A DNA stretch of 64,000 nucleotides from Candidatus Eiseniibacteriota bacterium (GCA_903844735.1 CAIMUX010000123.1:17254-81253); one strand, 5' to 3'; shown: positions 37,222-46,376, counted from the first letter of the stretch. Program-made: numbers and translations. Notes: generated from the sequence alone by a model not told the origin.

Positions 37222-39339
37222 ATGCCCTCGACTCAGGACGCTCCTCCCGTTTCCCCCGACCCCGCTCGCGCCCCGGATGCCGTCACCGACGTCCGGCGGG
37301 AGGAGGCGCTGCTCAAGACCGGTGCCCTGCAGAGCGCCATATTCAACAGCGCCAATTTCTCCAGCATCGCCACCGACGCGAAAGGCGTGATTCAGATCTT
37401 CAACGTGGGAGCGGAGCGCATGCTGGGCTACGCCGCCGCCGATGTGCTGAACAGGATCACGCCGGCCGACATTTCCGATCCCCAGGAGCTGATCGCGCGC
37501 GCCAAGACGCTGAGCCTCGAGCTCTCGACACCGATCACGCCCGGGTTCGAGGCCCTGGTCTTCAAGGCCTCGCGTGAGATCGAGGACATCTATGAGCTGA
37601 CCTACATCCGCAAGGACGGCAGCCGCTTTCCGGCGGTCGTCTCGGTCACCGCGCTGCGCGATGAAGAGGGCGCCATCATCGGCTATCTGCTGATCGGCAC
37701 CGACAACACCGCGCGCAAGCGGGTGGAAGCGGAGCAGAAGAAGCTCGACCAGCGACTTCGCGACCAGCAGTTCTACACGCGCTCTCTCATCGAGTCTCAC
37801 ATCGATGCGCTGGTGATCACCGACCCGCTCGGCGTGATCACCGACGTCAACCGGCAGATGGAAGCGCTCACGGGCTGCACGCGCGACGAGCTGATCGGGG
37901 CACCGTTCAAGAACTACTTCACCGATCCGGAGAGGGCCGAAGCGGTCACCACGTCGGTGCTGCGTGAAAAGAGAATCACCGACTACGAACTCACCGCCAG
38001 AGACCGGGACGGCAGGACCACCAGAGTGTCCTACAATGCCACCACTTTCTACGACCGCGACCGGGTCTTGCAGGGCGTGTTCGCCGCCGCGAGGGATGTG
38101 ACGGAGCGGCAACGCGACGCCCAGGCGCTCCAGGAAACCAACGTCGAGCTGGAACGAGCCAAGTCCGCGGCGGAGAAAGCAAATCAGGCGAAGTCCGACT
38201 TCCTGTCCAGCATGAGCCACGAATTGCGCAGTCCGCTCAACGCGATTCTCGGCTTCGCGCAGCTCATGGAGTCCTCCGAACCGCCGCCGACGGACTCCCA
38301 GGAGGAAAACATTGCCCAGATTCTCCAGGCGGGCTGGCACCTGCTGAAGCTGATCAACGAAGTCCTCGATCTCGCCGTGATCGAGTCCGGAAGAGTGTCG
38401 TTGTCCGAGGAGCCCGTCTCGCTGGCCGAAGTCATGTGGGAATGCCAGGCCATGATGGAGCCCGAAGGGCAACATCGCGGGATCAGCTTGACGTTTCCTC
38501 GTTTCGAGACCCCGATGTTTGTCAGCGCCGATCGGACCCGGTTGAAGCAGATTGTCATCAACCTGCTGTCCAATGCGATCAAGTTCAACAAGGAGCGGGG
38601 AACGGTCATCGTAGCTTGCGACGCAAGCACCCCGGGGCGCGTTCGCATCAGCGTCCAGGACACGGGCGCGGGATTGCCCACCGATAAGCTGGAGCAGTTG
38701 TTCCAGCCGTTCAATCGGCTCGGCCACGAGGCACCGGGCGGTGTGGCCGGCACGGGCATCGGCCTGGTGGTAACGAAGCGACTCGCGGAGCTGATGGGTG
38801 GCGAACTGGGCGTGGAGAGTGTTGTCGGCGTGGGCAGCACATTCTGGTGCGAGCTCGACTCGAGCGCCGCTCCGCAGCCACTGGTCGAACGGCGGGACGC
38901 CGCCATCCTTGATCTGCCGGCGCCCGCGCCGAGCGGTGCTTCGCTGCACACCCTGCTCTACGTTGAGGACAACCAGGCGAACATGAAGCTCGTGCAGCAA
39001 CTGGTCGCGCGGCGGCCGGACCTCCGGCTGCTGACCGCAGTGAACGGGACTCTCGGCATCCACATTGCTCGCACCTCTCAGCCATCGGTGATCCTCATGG
39101 ACATCAACCTGCCCGGCATGAGCGGCGTCGAGGCCTTGAAGGTGCTGCGCGAAGACCCGGCCACGGCACACATCCCCGTCGTCGCCATCAGCGCAAATGC
39201 GATGCCCCGCGACATCGCGAGGTGCCTGGACGCCGGGTTCTTCCGCTATCTCACCAAGCCGATCAAGATCAAGGAGTTCATGGACACGTTACGCGCGGCC
39301 CTGGAACAGGCCGATGAGGAGGGTGGCCGGCGCCCATAA
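37222..39339 (+). CDS. PAS-PAS hybrid sensor histidine kinase with C-terminal receiver
   Basis: 705 aa from ATG 37222, with GGAGG seven bases upstream. Two PAS domains: about 35-165 (FSSIATDAKGVIQIFNVGAE, with a PAC end ALRDEEGAIIGYLLIGTD) and about 180-305 (ALVITDPLGVITDVNRQMEA). HisKA has the phosphoacceptor His in FLSSMSHELRSPLNAILGF (about 328-346). The HATPase domain has an N box (INLLSNAIKFN) and glycine boxes (VQDTGAGLPTD, GTGIGLVVTKRL). The receiver (about 577-700) has LYVEDNQANMKL, phospho-Asp in VILMDINLPGM and the switch Lys in LTKPIKI. No membrane segment, so the input is cytoplasmic. The next gene, 15 bp downstream, is its probable output partner. Confidence 0.93.
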   Translation: MPSTQDAPPVSPDPARAPDAVTDVRREEALLKTGALQSAIFNSANFSSIATDAKGVIQIFNVGAERMLGYAAADVLNRITPADISDPQELIARAKTLSLELSTPITPGFEALVFKASREIEDIYELTYIRKDGSRFPAVVSVTALRDEEGAIIGYLLIGTDNTARKRVEAEQKKLDQRLRDQQFYTRSLIESHIDALVITDPLGVITDVNRQMEALTGCTRDELIGAPFKNYFTDPERAEAVTTSVLREKRITDYELTARDRDGRTTRVSYNATTFYDRDRVLQGVFAAARDVTERQRDAQALQETNVELERAKSAAEKANQAKSDFLSSMSHELRSPLNAILGFAQLMESSEPPPTDSQEENIAQILQAGWHLLKLINEVLDLAVIESGRVSLSEEPVSLAEVMWECQAMMEPEGQHRGISLTFPRFETPMFVSADRTRLKQIVINLLSNAIKFNKERGTVIVACDASTPGRVRISVQDTGAGLPTDKLEQLFQPFNRLGHEAPGGVAGTGIGLVVTKRLAELMGGELGVESVVGVGSTFWCELDSSAAPQPLVERRDAAILDLPAPAPSGASLHTLLYVEDNQANMKLVQQLVARRPDLRLLTAVNGTLGIHIARTSQPSVILMDINLPGMSGVEALKVLREDPATAHIPVVAISANAMPRDIARCLDAGFFRYLTKPIKIKEFMDTLRAALEQADEEGGRRP

Positions 39340-39354
39340 GGCGGGAGGAGCAAA

Positions 39355-40470
39355 GTGGTCAGGTCATTTGAGATCTTGGAAGCCAACATCCTGGTTGTCG
39401 ACGACCTGGAGGCCAATGTCCTCCTGTTCGAGCGCATGCTGCGCGCCGCCGGCTATTCGTCCATTCAGTCGACGATGGATCCGACCGCGGTCTGCGAGCT
39501 TCACCGCCAGAACCGCTACGCCCTGATCCTGCTCGACCTCAAGATGCCCGGCATGGACGGATTCCAGGTCATGGAGGGTTTGAAGGAGATCGAGACCGAC
39601 GGGTATCTCCCGGTCTTGGTGGTCACCGCCGAGCCAGGCCACAAGCTGCGCGCGTTGAGGGCCGGCGCCAGGGACTTCGTCAGCAAGCCGATCGACCTGG
39701 CTGAGGTGCTGATGCGCGTCCACAACATGATCGAAGTCCGCTTGCTGCACCTGGAGACGAAGAGACTCTACGAACAGGTGGTGGAGGAACAGAGGATATC
39801 GGAGCGGCTGCTGCTCAACGTGCTGCCGCTTCCCATTGTTGAGCGGTTGAAGGGGCGCCCCGAGGTTACGGCCGGCGACTTCACGGAAATCATCGCGGAC
39901 GGCTTTTCGGAAGCAACGGTGTTGTTCGCGGACATTGTGGAGTTCAGCACGGTCTCGGCGGACTTGAGCCCCCGGGACGCGGTGGCCATGCTCAATGAGA
40001 TCTTCACCGAGTTTGACCGCATCGCGGATAACCGGGGCGTCGAGAAGATCAAGACCATGGGTGACGCCTACCTGGCTGTCGCCGGACTTCCCGCTCCGGC
40101 CGCCGACCACGCCGCCCGCGCGGCCCACATGGCGCTGGACATGCTCGAAGCCATGGACCGCTTCAATGCGCGGAGGGGCTCTACGCTCCGCGTGCGCATT
40201 GGAATCAACACCGGCGGTGGGGTGGCGGGCGTCATCGGCCAGCGCAAGTTCACCTACGACCTGTGGGGTGACGCCGTGAACACCGCCATCCGGATGCAGC
40301 CCAACGGCGTGGCCGGACGGGTACACATGACGGAATCCACCCGGCGGCGACTGGGCAAGCCGTTCCTGCTCGAGGAGCGCGCTGCCACCGAGCTGGAAGG
40401 CCCGGGCTCCGTGACGACCTGGCTGCTCACCGGCCGGAGCACCGACATCGTCTCGGTGCCCGCTGTTTGA
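39355..40470 (+). CDS. Receiver domain-class III adenylate/guanylate cyclase
   Basis: 371 aa, GTG start behind GGGAGGAGC. Residues 10-125 form a receiver (ILVVDDLEANVLLFERML, phospho-Asp in ALILLDLKMPGMDG, Lys in FVSKPIDLAE). A coiled linker (EQVVEEQRISERLLLNVLP) leads to a class III cyclase domain, about 180-345. It has metal Asp in LFADIVEFST, substrate Lys in VEKIKTMGDAYLAVAG with the second metal Asp, and WGDAVNTAIRM with the transition-state Asn and Arg. All catalytic positions look intact, so it should make cAMP (or cGMP) when phosphorylated. Organisation with the upstream hybrid kinase suggests a phosphorelay-to-cyclic-nucleotide switch. Confidence 0.92.
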   Translation: MVRSFEILEANILVVDDLEANVLLFERMLRAAGYSSIQSTMDPTAVCELHRQNRYALILLDLKMPGMDGFQVMEGLKEIETDGYLPVLVVTAEPGHKLRALRAGARDFVSKPIDLAEVLMRVHNMIEVRLLHLETKRLYEQVVEEQRISERLLLNVLPLPIVERLKGRPEVTAGDFTEIIADGFSEATVLFADIVEFSTVSADLSPRDAVAMLNEIFTEFDRIADNRGVEKIKTMGDAYLAVAGLPAPAADHAARAAHMALDMLEAMDRFNARRGSTLRVRIGINTGGGVAGVIGQRKFTYDLWGDAVNTAIRMQPNGVAGRVHMTESTRRRLGKPFLLEERAATELEGPGSVTTWLLTGRSTDIVSVPAV

Positions 40471-40497
40471 ACCGCGGGCGTCCGTGGGAGACCGACG

Positions 40498-42165
40498 TCA
40501 GAGCGGAGCGGACTCCTCCGCTCCCGTGTTGCGAGTTCCCCGCGCGACGCCGTAGCTCTTGAGCTTCCGGTAGAGCGTGGCCGAACCGATGCCGAGTTGC
40601 TCGGCGGTGCGAGTCTGGTTTCCACCGTTGCGATCGAGCACCGCCAGGATGTAGTCCTTCTCGATCTCGTCGAGCACCCTCACGGAACCCAAGACCGACG
40701 GTGCCGGAATCGCCGAGCGGACCTCCTCGGGCAGATCGTCGAACTCCACGAGGGCCGTGCGGCCGAGCGCGACGGCCCGTTCCATGGCATTCTCCAGTTC
40801 TCGCACGTTGCCCGGCCAATCGTAACGCAAGAGCTGGTCCGCCACGCGCGGCGTCAATCCGGTGACGGGACGATTGCAGCGCGCCGCCGCGTCGGCCAGC
40901 AGCAGGCGGGCCAGGGGCAGGATATCCTCCCGCCGGCCCCGCAGCGGCGGCACGTGCAGCTGCACCACGTTGAGACGGTAGAACAGGTCCTTGCGGAAGC
41001 GGCCCTCCGCGATGTCCGCCGCCAACTCGCGATTCGTCGCGGCCATCACCCGCACGTTCACCGGCCGGCTCTTGTTCTCGCCGACGCGACGGATCTCGCG
41101 CTCCTGCAGGACCCGCAACAGCTTGACCTGCATGCCGGGCGAGACGTCGCCGATCTCGTCGAGCAGCAGCGTTCCGCCGTTGGCCGCCTCAAACAGGCCG
41201 ACCCGGTCCTGCGCCGCGCCCGTAAACGCGCCGCGCGCGTGACCAAAGAGCTCGCTCTCGAGCAGGGATTCCGTGATCGCACCGCAGTTGACAGCGATAA
41301 AGGGGCCCGCGGCGCGGGCGGACTCGTCGTGGACCAGCTGCGCGATGAGTTCCTTGCCCGCCCCGCTCTCGCCCGTGATGAGGAGGGTAGAATCCACCTT
41401 CGCGATCCGGCGGGCGAGGTCGACGACGCGCCGCATGGAGGCGCTGCGGACGATCATCCCGAGGGGATCCTCAGCTTCCGGGGCCACGCGGGTGAGCACG
41501 CGCTTCCTCTCGCGGAGCTTCCGTTCAGCCTCCTTGAGGTTTTCGGTGATTTGGTGGAGCGACGGCTCTAGCCACTCGCTGAGGTTTTCGGCGCGGTAGA
41601 AGCGGAGCTCGTCGGCTCGATCGTCGCCCCACTCCTCGAGTGTCCGGCCGAGGAGGTGGCAAACGGCGTCGCCCCGTCCAATGCACCCTTCCTCCAGAAC
41701 GTAGATCTCCTTGCCCACCGCCCGGCTCAGGTAGCCGCTCGTAAGACCGCATATGGTCCAACACACGCAGGTGTCACTTCGCCCCAGGTGGGCGATGTGC
41801 TGCTCCGCCTCATACGAGCCGACAAGCGTCAATCCTTCCTTCGTCAACGAACCAGGACTGCCCGGGTCCAGACGATACATGCCTTCGAGCATGTGGATGC
41901 GCCCGCACGCGTGATGCCAGTCCTCCTCGCTCTCCCACTGGAACAGCTCATGCATCGCTTCGGCCATCCGCCAGCCTTGGACGAAACCGAACCGGGTCAG
42001 GATGGCCCGGGCGGTACTGAGGCCGAAGTGATTGACCAGCTCCTTGCGCAGGTGTCCTTTCGCCGTGGCATCGATAATGAGCGCGCGCTGACCTGCGAAG
42101 CGGACCACACCGTCCTCGGAGTCGAACTCCACCAATTCGCCGATGCTCAGGTCTTCGACGCGCAT
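40498..42165 (-). CDS. Sigma-54-dependent activator with XylR_N and V4R domains
   Basis: About 555 aa; ATG 42165 is preferred (AAGGGGG upstream) over ATG 42180. The N-terminal sensor has XylR_N features ([37 protein letters not shown]) and a V4R domain ([37 protein letters not shown]), the module that binds aromatic or other small hydrophobic effectors in XylR/DmpR. The AAA+ domain has Walker A GESGAGKE, the sigma-54 contact loop GAFTGA, Walker [12 protein letters not shown] and [16 protein letters not shown] Fis-type HTH ([20 protein letters not shown]) ends it. Its targets are unknown; two -24/-12 promoter candidates occur at 29.8 and 30.2 kb. Confidence 0.95.
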   Translation of the reverse strand: MRVEDLSIGELVEFDSEDGVVRFAGQRALIIDATAKGHLRKELVNHFGLSTARAILTRFGFVQGWRMAEAMHELFQWESEEDWHHACGRIHMLEGMYRLDPGSPGSLTKEGLTLVGSYEAEQHIAHLGRSDTCVCWTICGLTSGYLSRAVGKEIYVLEEGCIGRGDAVCHLLGRTLEEWGDDRADELRFYRAENLSEWLEPSLHQITENLKEAERKLRERKRVLTRVAPEAEDPLGMIVRSASMRRVVDLARRIAKVDSTLLITGESGAGKELIAQLVHDESARAAGPFIAVNCGAITESLLESELFGHARGAFTGAAQDRVGLFEAANGGTLLLDEIGDVSPGMQVKLLRVLQEREIRRVGENKSRPVNVRVMAATNRELAADIAEGRFRKDLFYRLNVVQLHVPPLRGRREDILPLARLLLADAAARCNRPVTGLTPRVADQLLRYDWPGNVRELENAMERAVALGRTALVEFDDLPEEVRSAIPAPSVLGSVRVLDEIEKDYILAVLDRNGGNQTRTAEQLGIGSATLYRKLKSYGVARGTRNTGAEESAPL

Positions 42166-42368
42166 TTCCACCCCCTTCATTTTGATCGAATCTGCCTTGT
42201 TTTGATGGACATGTCAAGCGCCCAGTTCCGTGAGGTCGCGATACATCAAGCGGTTACGCGATGGCACGCTTGTGACCATACAAACTCTGTCGCCCCTGAC
42301 AGTGGCCATGCACCAAGGATCCGGGTCACTGCCCAGAGTCGCCGGGCCAGCACCCGAAGGAGAACGCC

Positions 42369-42662
42369 ATGGACGCGGACGTGAAGAGAATGGAGGCGCA
42401 GCTCAGGCTCTGGGCCTCGAAGATAGCTCATCTCGCGGCCAAGATTCAGGTGGCCGGAGTCCGGACGAGGTTCGAGACCCTTGTGCACATAGACGAACTG
42501 AAGGCTCTGCACGCCATCGCGGAATCGAAGCTCATCGCGTTCAAGGCAGCAGCACCGGCGGCTACGGCGCGAGACTCGCAGCGGACGCGCCTCAGAACCG
42601 AAATGGAGAGAGCCTGGAACGAACTCGACGCCGCCATCAACAACCCGAGGCCATCGTCCTAG
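42369..42662 (+). CDS. Small coiled-coil protein (sll1863-like stress protein)
   Basis: 97 aa with GAAGGAG upstream. It is all helix: MDADVKRMEAQLRLWASKIA, a KIQVAGVRTRFETLVHIDEL stretch, HAIAESKLIAFKAAAPA and EMERAWNELDAAINN. The arrangement (short N-terminal helix with EAQLRLW, central Lys/Ala region, C-terminal WxxLxxAI) is like the small sll1863-type stress proteins, but similarity is low-complexity in nature. Cytoplasmic; function unknown. First of a run of seven small + strand genes to 45.9 kb. Confidence 0.6.
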   Translation: MDADVKRMEAQLRLWASKIAHLAAKIQVAGVRTRFETLVHIDELKALHAIAESKLIAFKAAAPAATARDSQRTRLRTEMERAWNELDAAINNPRPSS

Positions 42663-42782
42663 GTGCTTGCCGCATGAGCCGGACGAGGCTCGCTGATTCC
42701 GTCAGGCGCAACGCAGATCCGAGTCAAGATCTTTGACCAAGGGAGCCCCCTCGGTCGGTTCCGGAAAGAGAGGTTACCTTCC

Positions 42783-43445
42783 ATGAAACAGATTTCAGCC
42801 GGCCTCGGCATCATCATTCTTGTCGCCGCGGCAATCGCCGTCGGCTGCACGAAGGATCCGCAGGGCGCCCAGAACGCCGCAGTCGCGCAGACTCCGGAGG
42901 TACCGAAGCTGACCTACGAGACCTTGGTGATCCCGGATGGGACCAACGTCGTCGCCTCGCTCGACCGGCGGCTTTCCACGGAGACCAACCACGCCGGTGA
43001 CCCGTTCGTCGCCACGACGACCGAGCCGGTCGTCGTCGATGGCAGAACGGTCGTTCCGGCCGGTGCCCAGATCCACGGAGTGCTGCGCGACGTCCAGGCA
43101 TCGGGCCGGATCAAAGGACGCGCCCGGATGACGCTCGCGTACCAAGGGATCGTCGATTCGCAGGGCGCCACCCACGCCATCTCCGCGCAACCGCTCACGC
43201 TGCAGGCCGCCTCCGCGACGCATGGGGACGCTGAGAAAATCGCCGCCGGAGGCGTCCTCGGCGCCCTCATCGGCGGGATCACCGGTGGAGGAAAGGGCGC
43301 GGCCATCGGAGCAGGCGCCGGGGCGGGCGCCGGCACCGTCCTCATGCTCGCGACCAAGGGTGCGGACGTGGATCTGGGACCGGGTCAAAGGCTGACCATC
43401 AAGATGACGTCCTCGACGAACATTCCGGTCCTGGCTCAGCGATGA
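42783..43445 (+). CDS. Lipoprotein with glycine-zipper segment
   Basis: 220 aa. Signal peptide ends AIAVGC, giving a lipobox (Cys about 22). A beta-rich middle (VIPDGTNVVASLDRRLSTET, FVATTTEPVVVDGRTVVPAG, GAQIHGVLRDVQASGRIKG) resembles the conserved strand pattern of secreted TrbI/VirB10-like or conjugal-type beta domains found in many small lipoproteins. It is followed by a glycine zipper (AAGGVLGALIGGITGGGKGA, then AIGAGAGAGAGTVLML) typical of membrane-inserting or oligomerising segments, and a closing PGQRLTIKMTS strand. Role unknown; probably envelope stress. Confidence 0.7.
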   Translation: MKQISAGLGIIILVAAAIAVGCTKDPQGAQNAAVAQTPEVPKLTYETLVIPDGTNVVASLDRRLSTETNHAGDPFVATTTEPVVVDGRTVVPAGAQIHGVLRDVQASGRIKGRARMTLAYQGIVDSQGATHAISAQPLTLQAASATHGDAEKIAAGGVLGALIGGITGGGKGAAIGAGAGAGAGTVLMLATKGADVDLGPGQRLTIKMTSSTNIPVLAQR

Positions 43446-43570
43446 TTTCCAGCCCCCGCCGGACCGTTCCGGCTGCCGGGCTCCATCTATAGATGCAGCG
43501 ACCGGACGACCGCGCGGATGCGGTCTCCGGTGACGTAGACCACCGTCCCAGGTATTGAGAGGAGAACACG

Positions 43571-44071
43571 ATGAATCGAACTCGTACGATCCTGCTGGTA
43601 GCCGCCTTGGCCACCGCTCTCGCCCCCGCACTGGCTCTGGCGGGTCCTGACACTGACGTCGGCTTCCGCGGCTGGGGCCCGCGGGTGGGACTGTCGCTCA
43701 ACCCCGACCAGCTCCACTTCGGCGCGCACCTCGATTTCGGTAACTTCGCCCGGCACGTCCGCTTCCAACCCAACGTAGAGCTGGGCCTCGGCGATCACAC
43801 GAAGCTTTTCGCCGCCAACGCTGAGGCGGCGTATCGCTTCAGCTCCGCCTGGGACGTCTGGACGCCGTACCTTGGTGGCGGTCTGGGCGCCAACATCAAG
43901 AGCGTGGACTTCGCTGGACACACCGCCTCCCACAATGACCTGGGAGTCAACGCCCTGGGTGGCATCGAGAAGGGTCTCGCCAACGGTGACCGCTTCTTCA
44001 TCGAGGGCAAGTTCAGCCTGAACGATTCGCCGGACGCCAAGATTACGGTCGGTTGGACGTTCTATCACTAG
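43571..44071 (+). CDS. Small outer-membrane beta-barrel protein
   Basis: 166 aa. Cleavable signal peptide (LLVAALATALAPALALAG). The mature protein is made of amphipathic strands: DVGFRGWGPRVGLSLNPDQL, HFGAHLDFGNFARHVRFQPN, VELGLGDHTKLFAANAEAAY, a PYLGGGLGANIKSVDF strand, GVNALGGIEKGLANGDRFFI and DAKITVGWTFYH at the C-terminus (aromatic near the end). An OmpX/porin-like eight-strand barrel is likely. Substrate unknown. ATG has GAGAGGAGA upstream. Confidence 0.7.
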   Translation: MNRTRTILLVAALATALAPALALAGPDTDVGFRGWGPRVGLSLNPDQLHFGAHLDFGNFARHVRFQPNVELGLGDHTKLFAANAEAAYRFSSAWDVWTPYLGGGLGANIKSVDFAGHTASHNDLGVNALGGIEKGLANGDRFFIEGKFSLNDSPDAKITVGWTFYH

Positions 44072-44141
44072 CCGTGGGACCCGAAGGGCGCCGTCGGCTG
44101 GCGTCGTCGATCGTTTCCCCGAATACCACAGGAGGTGGCTC

Positions 44142-44291
44142 ATGCTTTGGACAATTGCTGTCGTGCTCCTTGTTCTCTGGCTACTCGGCCTTGTTACGGC
44201 CTTCACCATGCACGGCTTTATCCACGTCCTGCTTGTCCTTGCCGTCGTGTCCGTGCTGATCCGCATCATTCAGGGACGACGGCTCGCCTAG
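44142..44291 (+). CDS. lmo0937-family small membrane protein
   Basis: 49 aa, with GGAGGTGG upstream of ATG 44142. Two hydrophobic stretches (LWTIAVVLLVLWLLGLVTAF and FIHVLLVLAVVSVLIRII) flank a short polar turn (TMHG), and the protein ends GRRLA. This is the standard form of lmo0937-type proteins, found in stress-linked gene sets of many phyla, of unknown function. Confidence 0.8.
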   Translation: MLWTIAVVLLVLWLLGLVTAFTMHGFIHVLLVLAVVSVLIRIIQGRRLA

Positions 44292-44352
44292 ACTGCACGG
44301 CCGGACGTTCTGAACACTGTAACGACTTGTTTTCCTATTAGGAGGATGTGAC

Positions 44353-44985
44353 ATGAAGATTTCCCGACTATTCCTGGCCGCGGCCCTGGGCCTCTGCTTC
44401 GCGCTTCCGGCCGCCGCTCAGTACATCGGCGTCCTGCAGTCCGCCGAAACAATGGACCGCGGCACTTTCAAGCTGATGGTCGCCCCGATCATGGCCTTCG
44501 GCCAGAACGGAGCCGACGACGAGTTCGGCGTCGCTGCCCGGGGTGGCTATGGATTCACCGATCGTTTCGACGCCGAGGCCAAGCTGGGCTTTGTCGAGAA
44601 CGGCACGTACGTGGGCGCAGACGGCGAGTGGTGGATTCTGAAGGGTGTCCAGCCTGAGACCGGCATGGACTTCTCGTTGGCCGGGGGCGTCCACTGGATG
44701 TCCGGAAGCAATGGGCGCTATGACGCCATGGGCATCGACGTCACGCCGCTCCTAAGCGGGCACCTGAGCCCCAGCCTGGAGCTGTGCGGCGCCCTAGACG
44801 TCTCGTTCGAGTCGCTCCGGGATGTCCCGCCGCCGTTCGACGACACGTTCACCAGAGTACATCTCGTGCCCGGCATCGAGTACCGCCTTTCCGACTCGGC
44901 CGACTTAGTCGGCGAAATCGGCATCGCGCTCGACGACAAGTCCTCCACGTATGCGGGCATAGGCCTCACTTTCTATATCCGCTGA
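44353..44985 (+). CDS. Outer-membrane beta-barrel protein
   Basis: 210 aa. Signal peptide LFLAAALGLCFALPAAAQ. Strand pattern: YIGVLQSAETMDRGTFKLMV, FGVAARGGYGFTDRFDAEAK, LGFVENGTYVGADGEWWILK, MDFSLAGGVHWMSG, LELCGALDVSFESL, VHLVPGIEYRLSDSADLVGE and IGLTFYIR at the end. The regular strands with turn-located charged residues suggest a barrel of about ten strands. Family not recognised. It follows the lmo0937-like gene by 61 bp, with AGGAGG six bases upstream of its ATG. Confidence 0.7.
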   Translation: MKISRLFLAAALGLCFALPAAAQYIGVLQSAETMDRGTFKLMVAPIMAFGQNGADDEFGVAARGGYGFTDRFDAEAKLGFVENGTYVGADGEWWILKGVQPETGMDFSLAGGVHWMSGSNGRYDAMGIDVTPLLSGHLSPSLELCGALDVSFESLRDVPPPFDDTFTRVHLVPGIEYRLSDSADLVGEIGIALDDKSSTYAGIGLTFYIR

Positions 44986-45010
44986 CAGCGAGAACAAAGG
45001 AGCAGACGAA

Positions 45011-45232
45011 ATGAGAATCCTAGGAATCGTACTCGTGGTCGCTGGCATCCTCGCGCTGGTCTACGGGGGGATCAACTACAACAAGGACAAGACGGTCCTC
45101 CAGATTGGCTCGATGAACGTTACCGCCACGGAGCACAAGAGCATCCCCATCCCTGCGGTCGCCGGAGTGGCGGTGCTGATCGGCGGCGTGGCGCTTCTCG
45201 CGATCGGCCGGCGCCGCTCCAAGTTGTTGTAG
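45011..45232 (+). CDS. Small two-helix membrane protein (DUF3185-like)
   Basis: 73 aa; ATG 45011 has AAAGGAG upstream. Helix one (ILGIVLVVAGILALVYGGI) and helix two (AVAGVAVLIGGVALLAIG) flank a loop NYNKDKTVLQIGSMNVTATE then HKSIPIP, and a basic tail RRRSKLL. Small proteins of this shape are often annotated as DUF3185 or unnamed stress-associated membrane proteins. Function unknown. Confidence 0.65.
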   Translation: MRILGIVLVVAGILALVYGGINYNKDKTVLQIGSMNVTATEHKSIPIPAVAGVAVLIGGVALLAIGRRRSKLL

Positions 45233-45334
45233 CCGTCGACAGGTGGCCGGTGGTCCGAACTCGGCCAATCGGCCGCCCGCGTCGATCGGCGCTTCACACT
45301 CGCAAACACGAACCATCTATAGTCGGAGGACACG

Positions 45335-45925
45335 ATGCGCACAGCAATGATGTTATCCCTTCTGGTCATGGCCCAGATCGGCTGGGCGGCGTCCGCGAAC
45401 GGACGGACTGCGACCGCGGCGGATCAGCAACTGATCCTCATCCCCACGGCGCTCGCGGAACTGAGCGAGCTCAGAGTCAACACCGGGGAGAAGGCGGTGC
45501 TCAGCGACGGCACCATGAACGCCGTCTACGTGAAAAAGCTCCCGTCCGCGCTGGACACCTACCTGAATTTTCACGTGGACGTCAGCTCGGGGGCGGGGCC
45601 GCTCGTGCTGCATGCGGACGACATTCGCCTGCAACGTGCGGTGACCGGGGCGGCGTCCTTTCCGGCCGGAACCCGGCAGGGACAGGCGACGCTGGAGGCG
45701 CTAGCCAAGGGGATCTCGTATACGCCCATGGATTGGTTTCTCGACACCGGCCTCGCGGAAGAACGCGGCGAGGCATTGACCGTGCACAACAAGACGATTG
45801 TGCAGTTCACCATCGAGGTGCCGCGGGCAGGACTGGACGATCTGACCCTGTTCGTGCGATCGCAGCGGGTCGGGACCGTCCGGGAGATCCGGGCGCGGAT
45901 CGCCAAGGTCGGGGAGAACGGATAG
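45335..45925 (+). CDS. Secreted protein of unknown function
   Basis: 196 aa. A signal peptide (MMLSLLVMAQIGWAASANG) precedes a soluble domain with ADQQLILIPTALAELSELRV, LPSALDTYLNFHVDVSSG, LHADDIRLQRAVTGAASF, GISYTPMDWFLDTGLAEERG and LTLFVRSQRVGTVREIRARI. The strand-rich pattern suggests a beta-sandwich. No family recognised. Last of the seven-gene run that starts at 42369. Confidence 0.65.
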   Translation: MRTAMMLSLLVMAQIGWAASANGRTATAADQQLILIPTALAELSELRVNTGEKAVLSDGTMNAVYVKKLPSALDTYLNFHVDVSSGAGPLVLHADDIRLQRAVTGAASFPAGTRQGQATLEALAKGISYTPMDWFLDTGLAEERGEALTVHNKTIVQFTIEVPRAGLDDLTLFVRSQRVGTVREIRARIAKVGENG

Positions 45926-46016
45926 CCGCGGGGTGCGATCGGCGGCCGGGCCGCGACCTTCAGCCTCCGCTCCGATGCCCCTGGATCAGGCCACGGCCCG
46001 CAGTCCGCGACTATTC

Positions 46017-46376
46017 CATCGGCGATCCCGCCCTCGCCCCACGCAAGGTGATCGGCCGAGATGCGTTGGATGAGGGCGATGTGCTCGCGAAATATCCGAA
46101 AACGACCGACTGTGCGAGACATCGCCGGTGATGTCCGAATAGATTGAATTCCTGGCGGTGCACTGCGATCCCAGCCTCGGGCCTGACCACGATCATGGCG
46201 CGCTCGCAACCGAACCAGCGCCTCCGGAAAACAACCTCAAAGCTCAGGTCCCCGATTCGGAGCCGCGGATGTTGCTGATTCCCCTGGTAGATCGTGAGCT
46301 GGTGGCGCAAGGCCGCGTTCTCGATGGCTGGAGTGGTCCGGGACAGAATGGCCGTTCATGGAATGGTGATGAAAGC
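46017..46376 (-). pseudogene. Integrase-core transposase relic (N-terminal part)
   Basis: Minus-strand frames read IENAALRHQLTIYQGNQQHP, RLRIGDLSFEVVFRRRWFGC and ERAMIVVRPEAGIAVHRQEF, matching the N-terminal pattern of integrase-core (rve) transposases. After a frameshift near 46130 it continues FREHIALIQRISADHLAWGE and GGIADGI. Upstream, toward 46376, an in-frame TGA separates a possible N-terminus. The DDE catalytic core is missing. A short piece further along the same protein type survives at 13726. Between 46377 and 46775 no supported gene is seen. Confidence 0.6.

Noticed and set aside
37201..39171. 656-aa minus-strand open frame
   Set aside because: Antisense shadow of the histidine kinase; no motif, no ribosome site.
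42262..42276. TGGCACGCTTGTGAC as a third sigma-54 promoter
   Set aside because: The -24 box is perfect but the -12 position lacks the GC dinucleotide at the required spacing.
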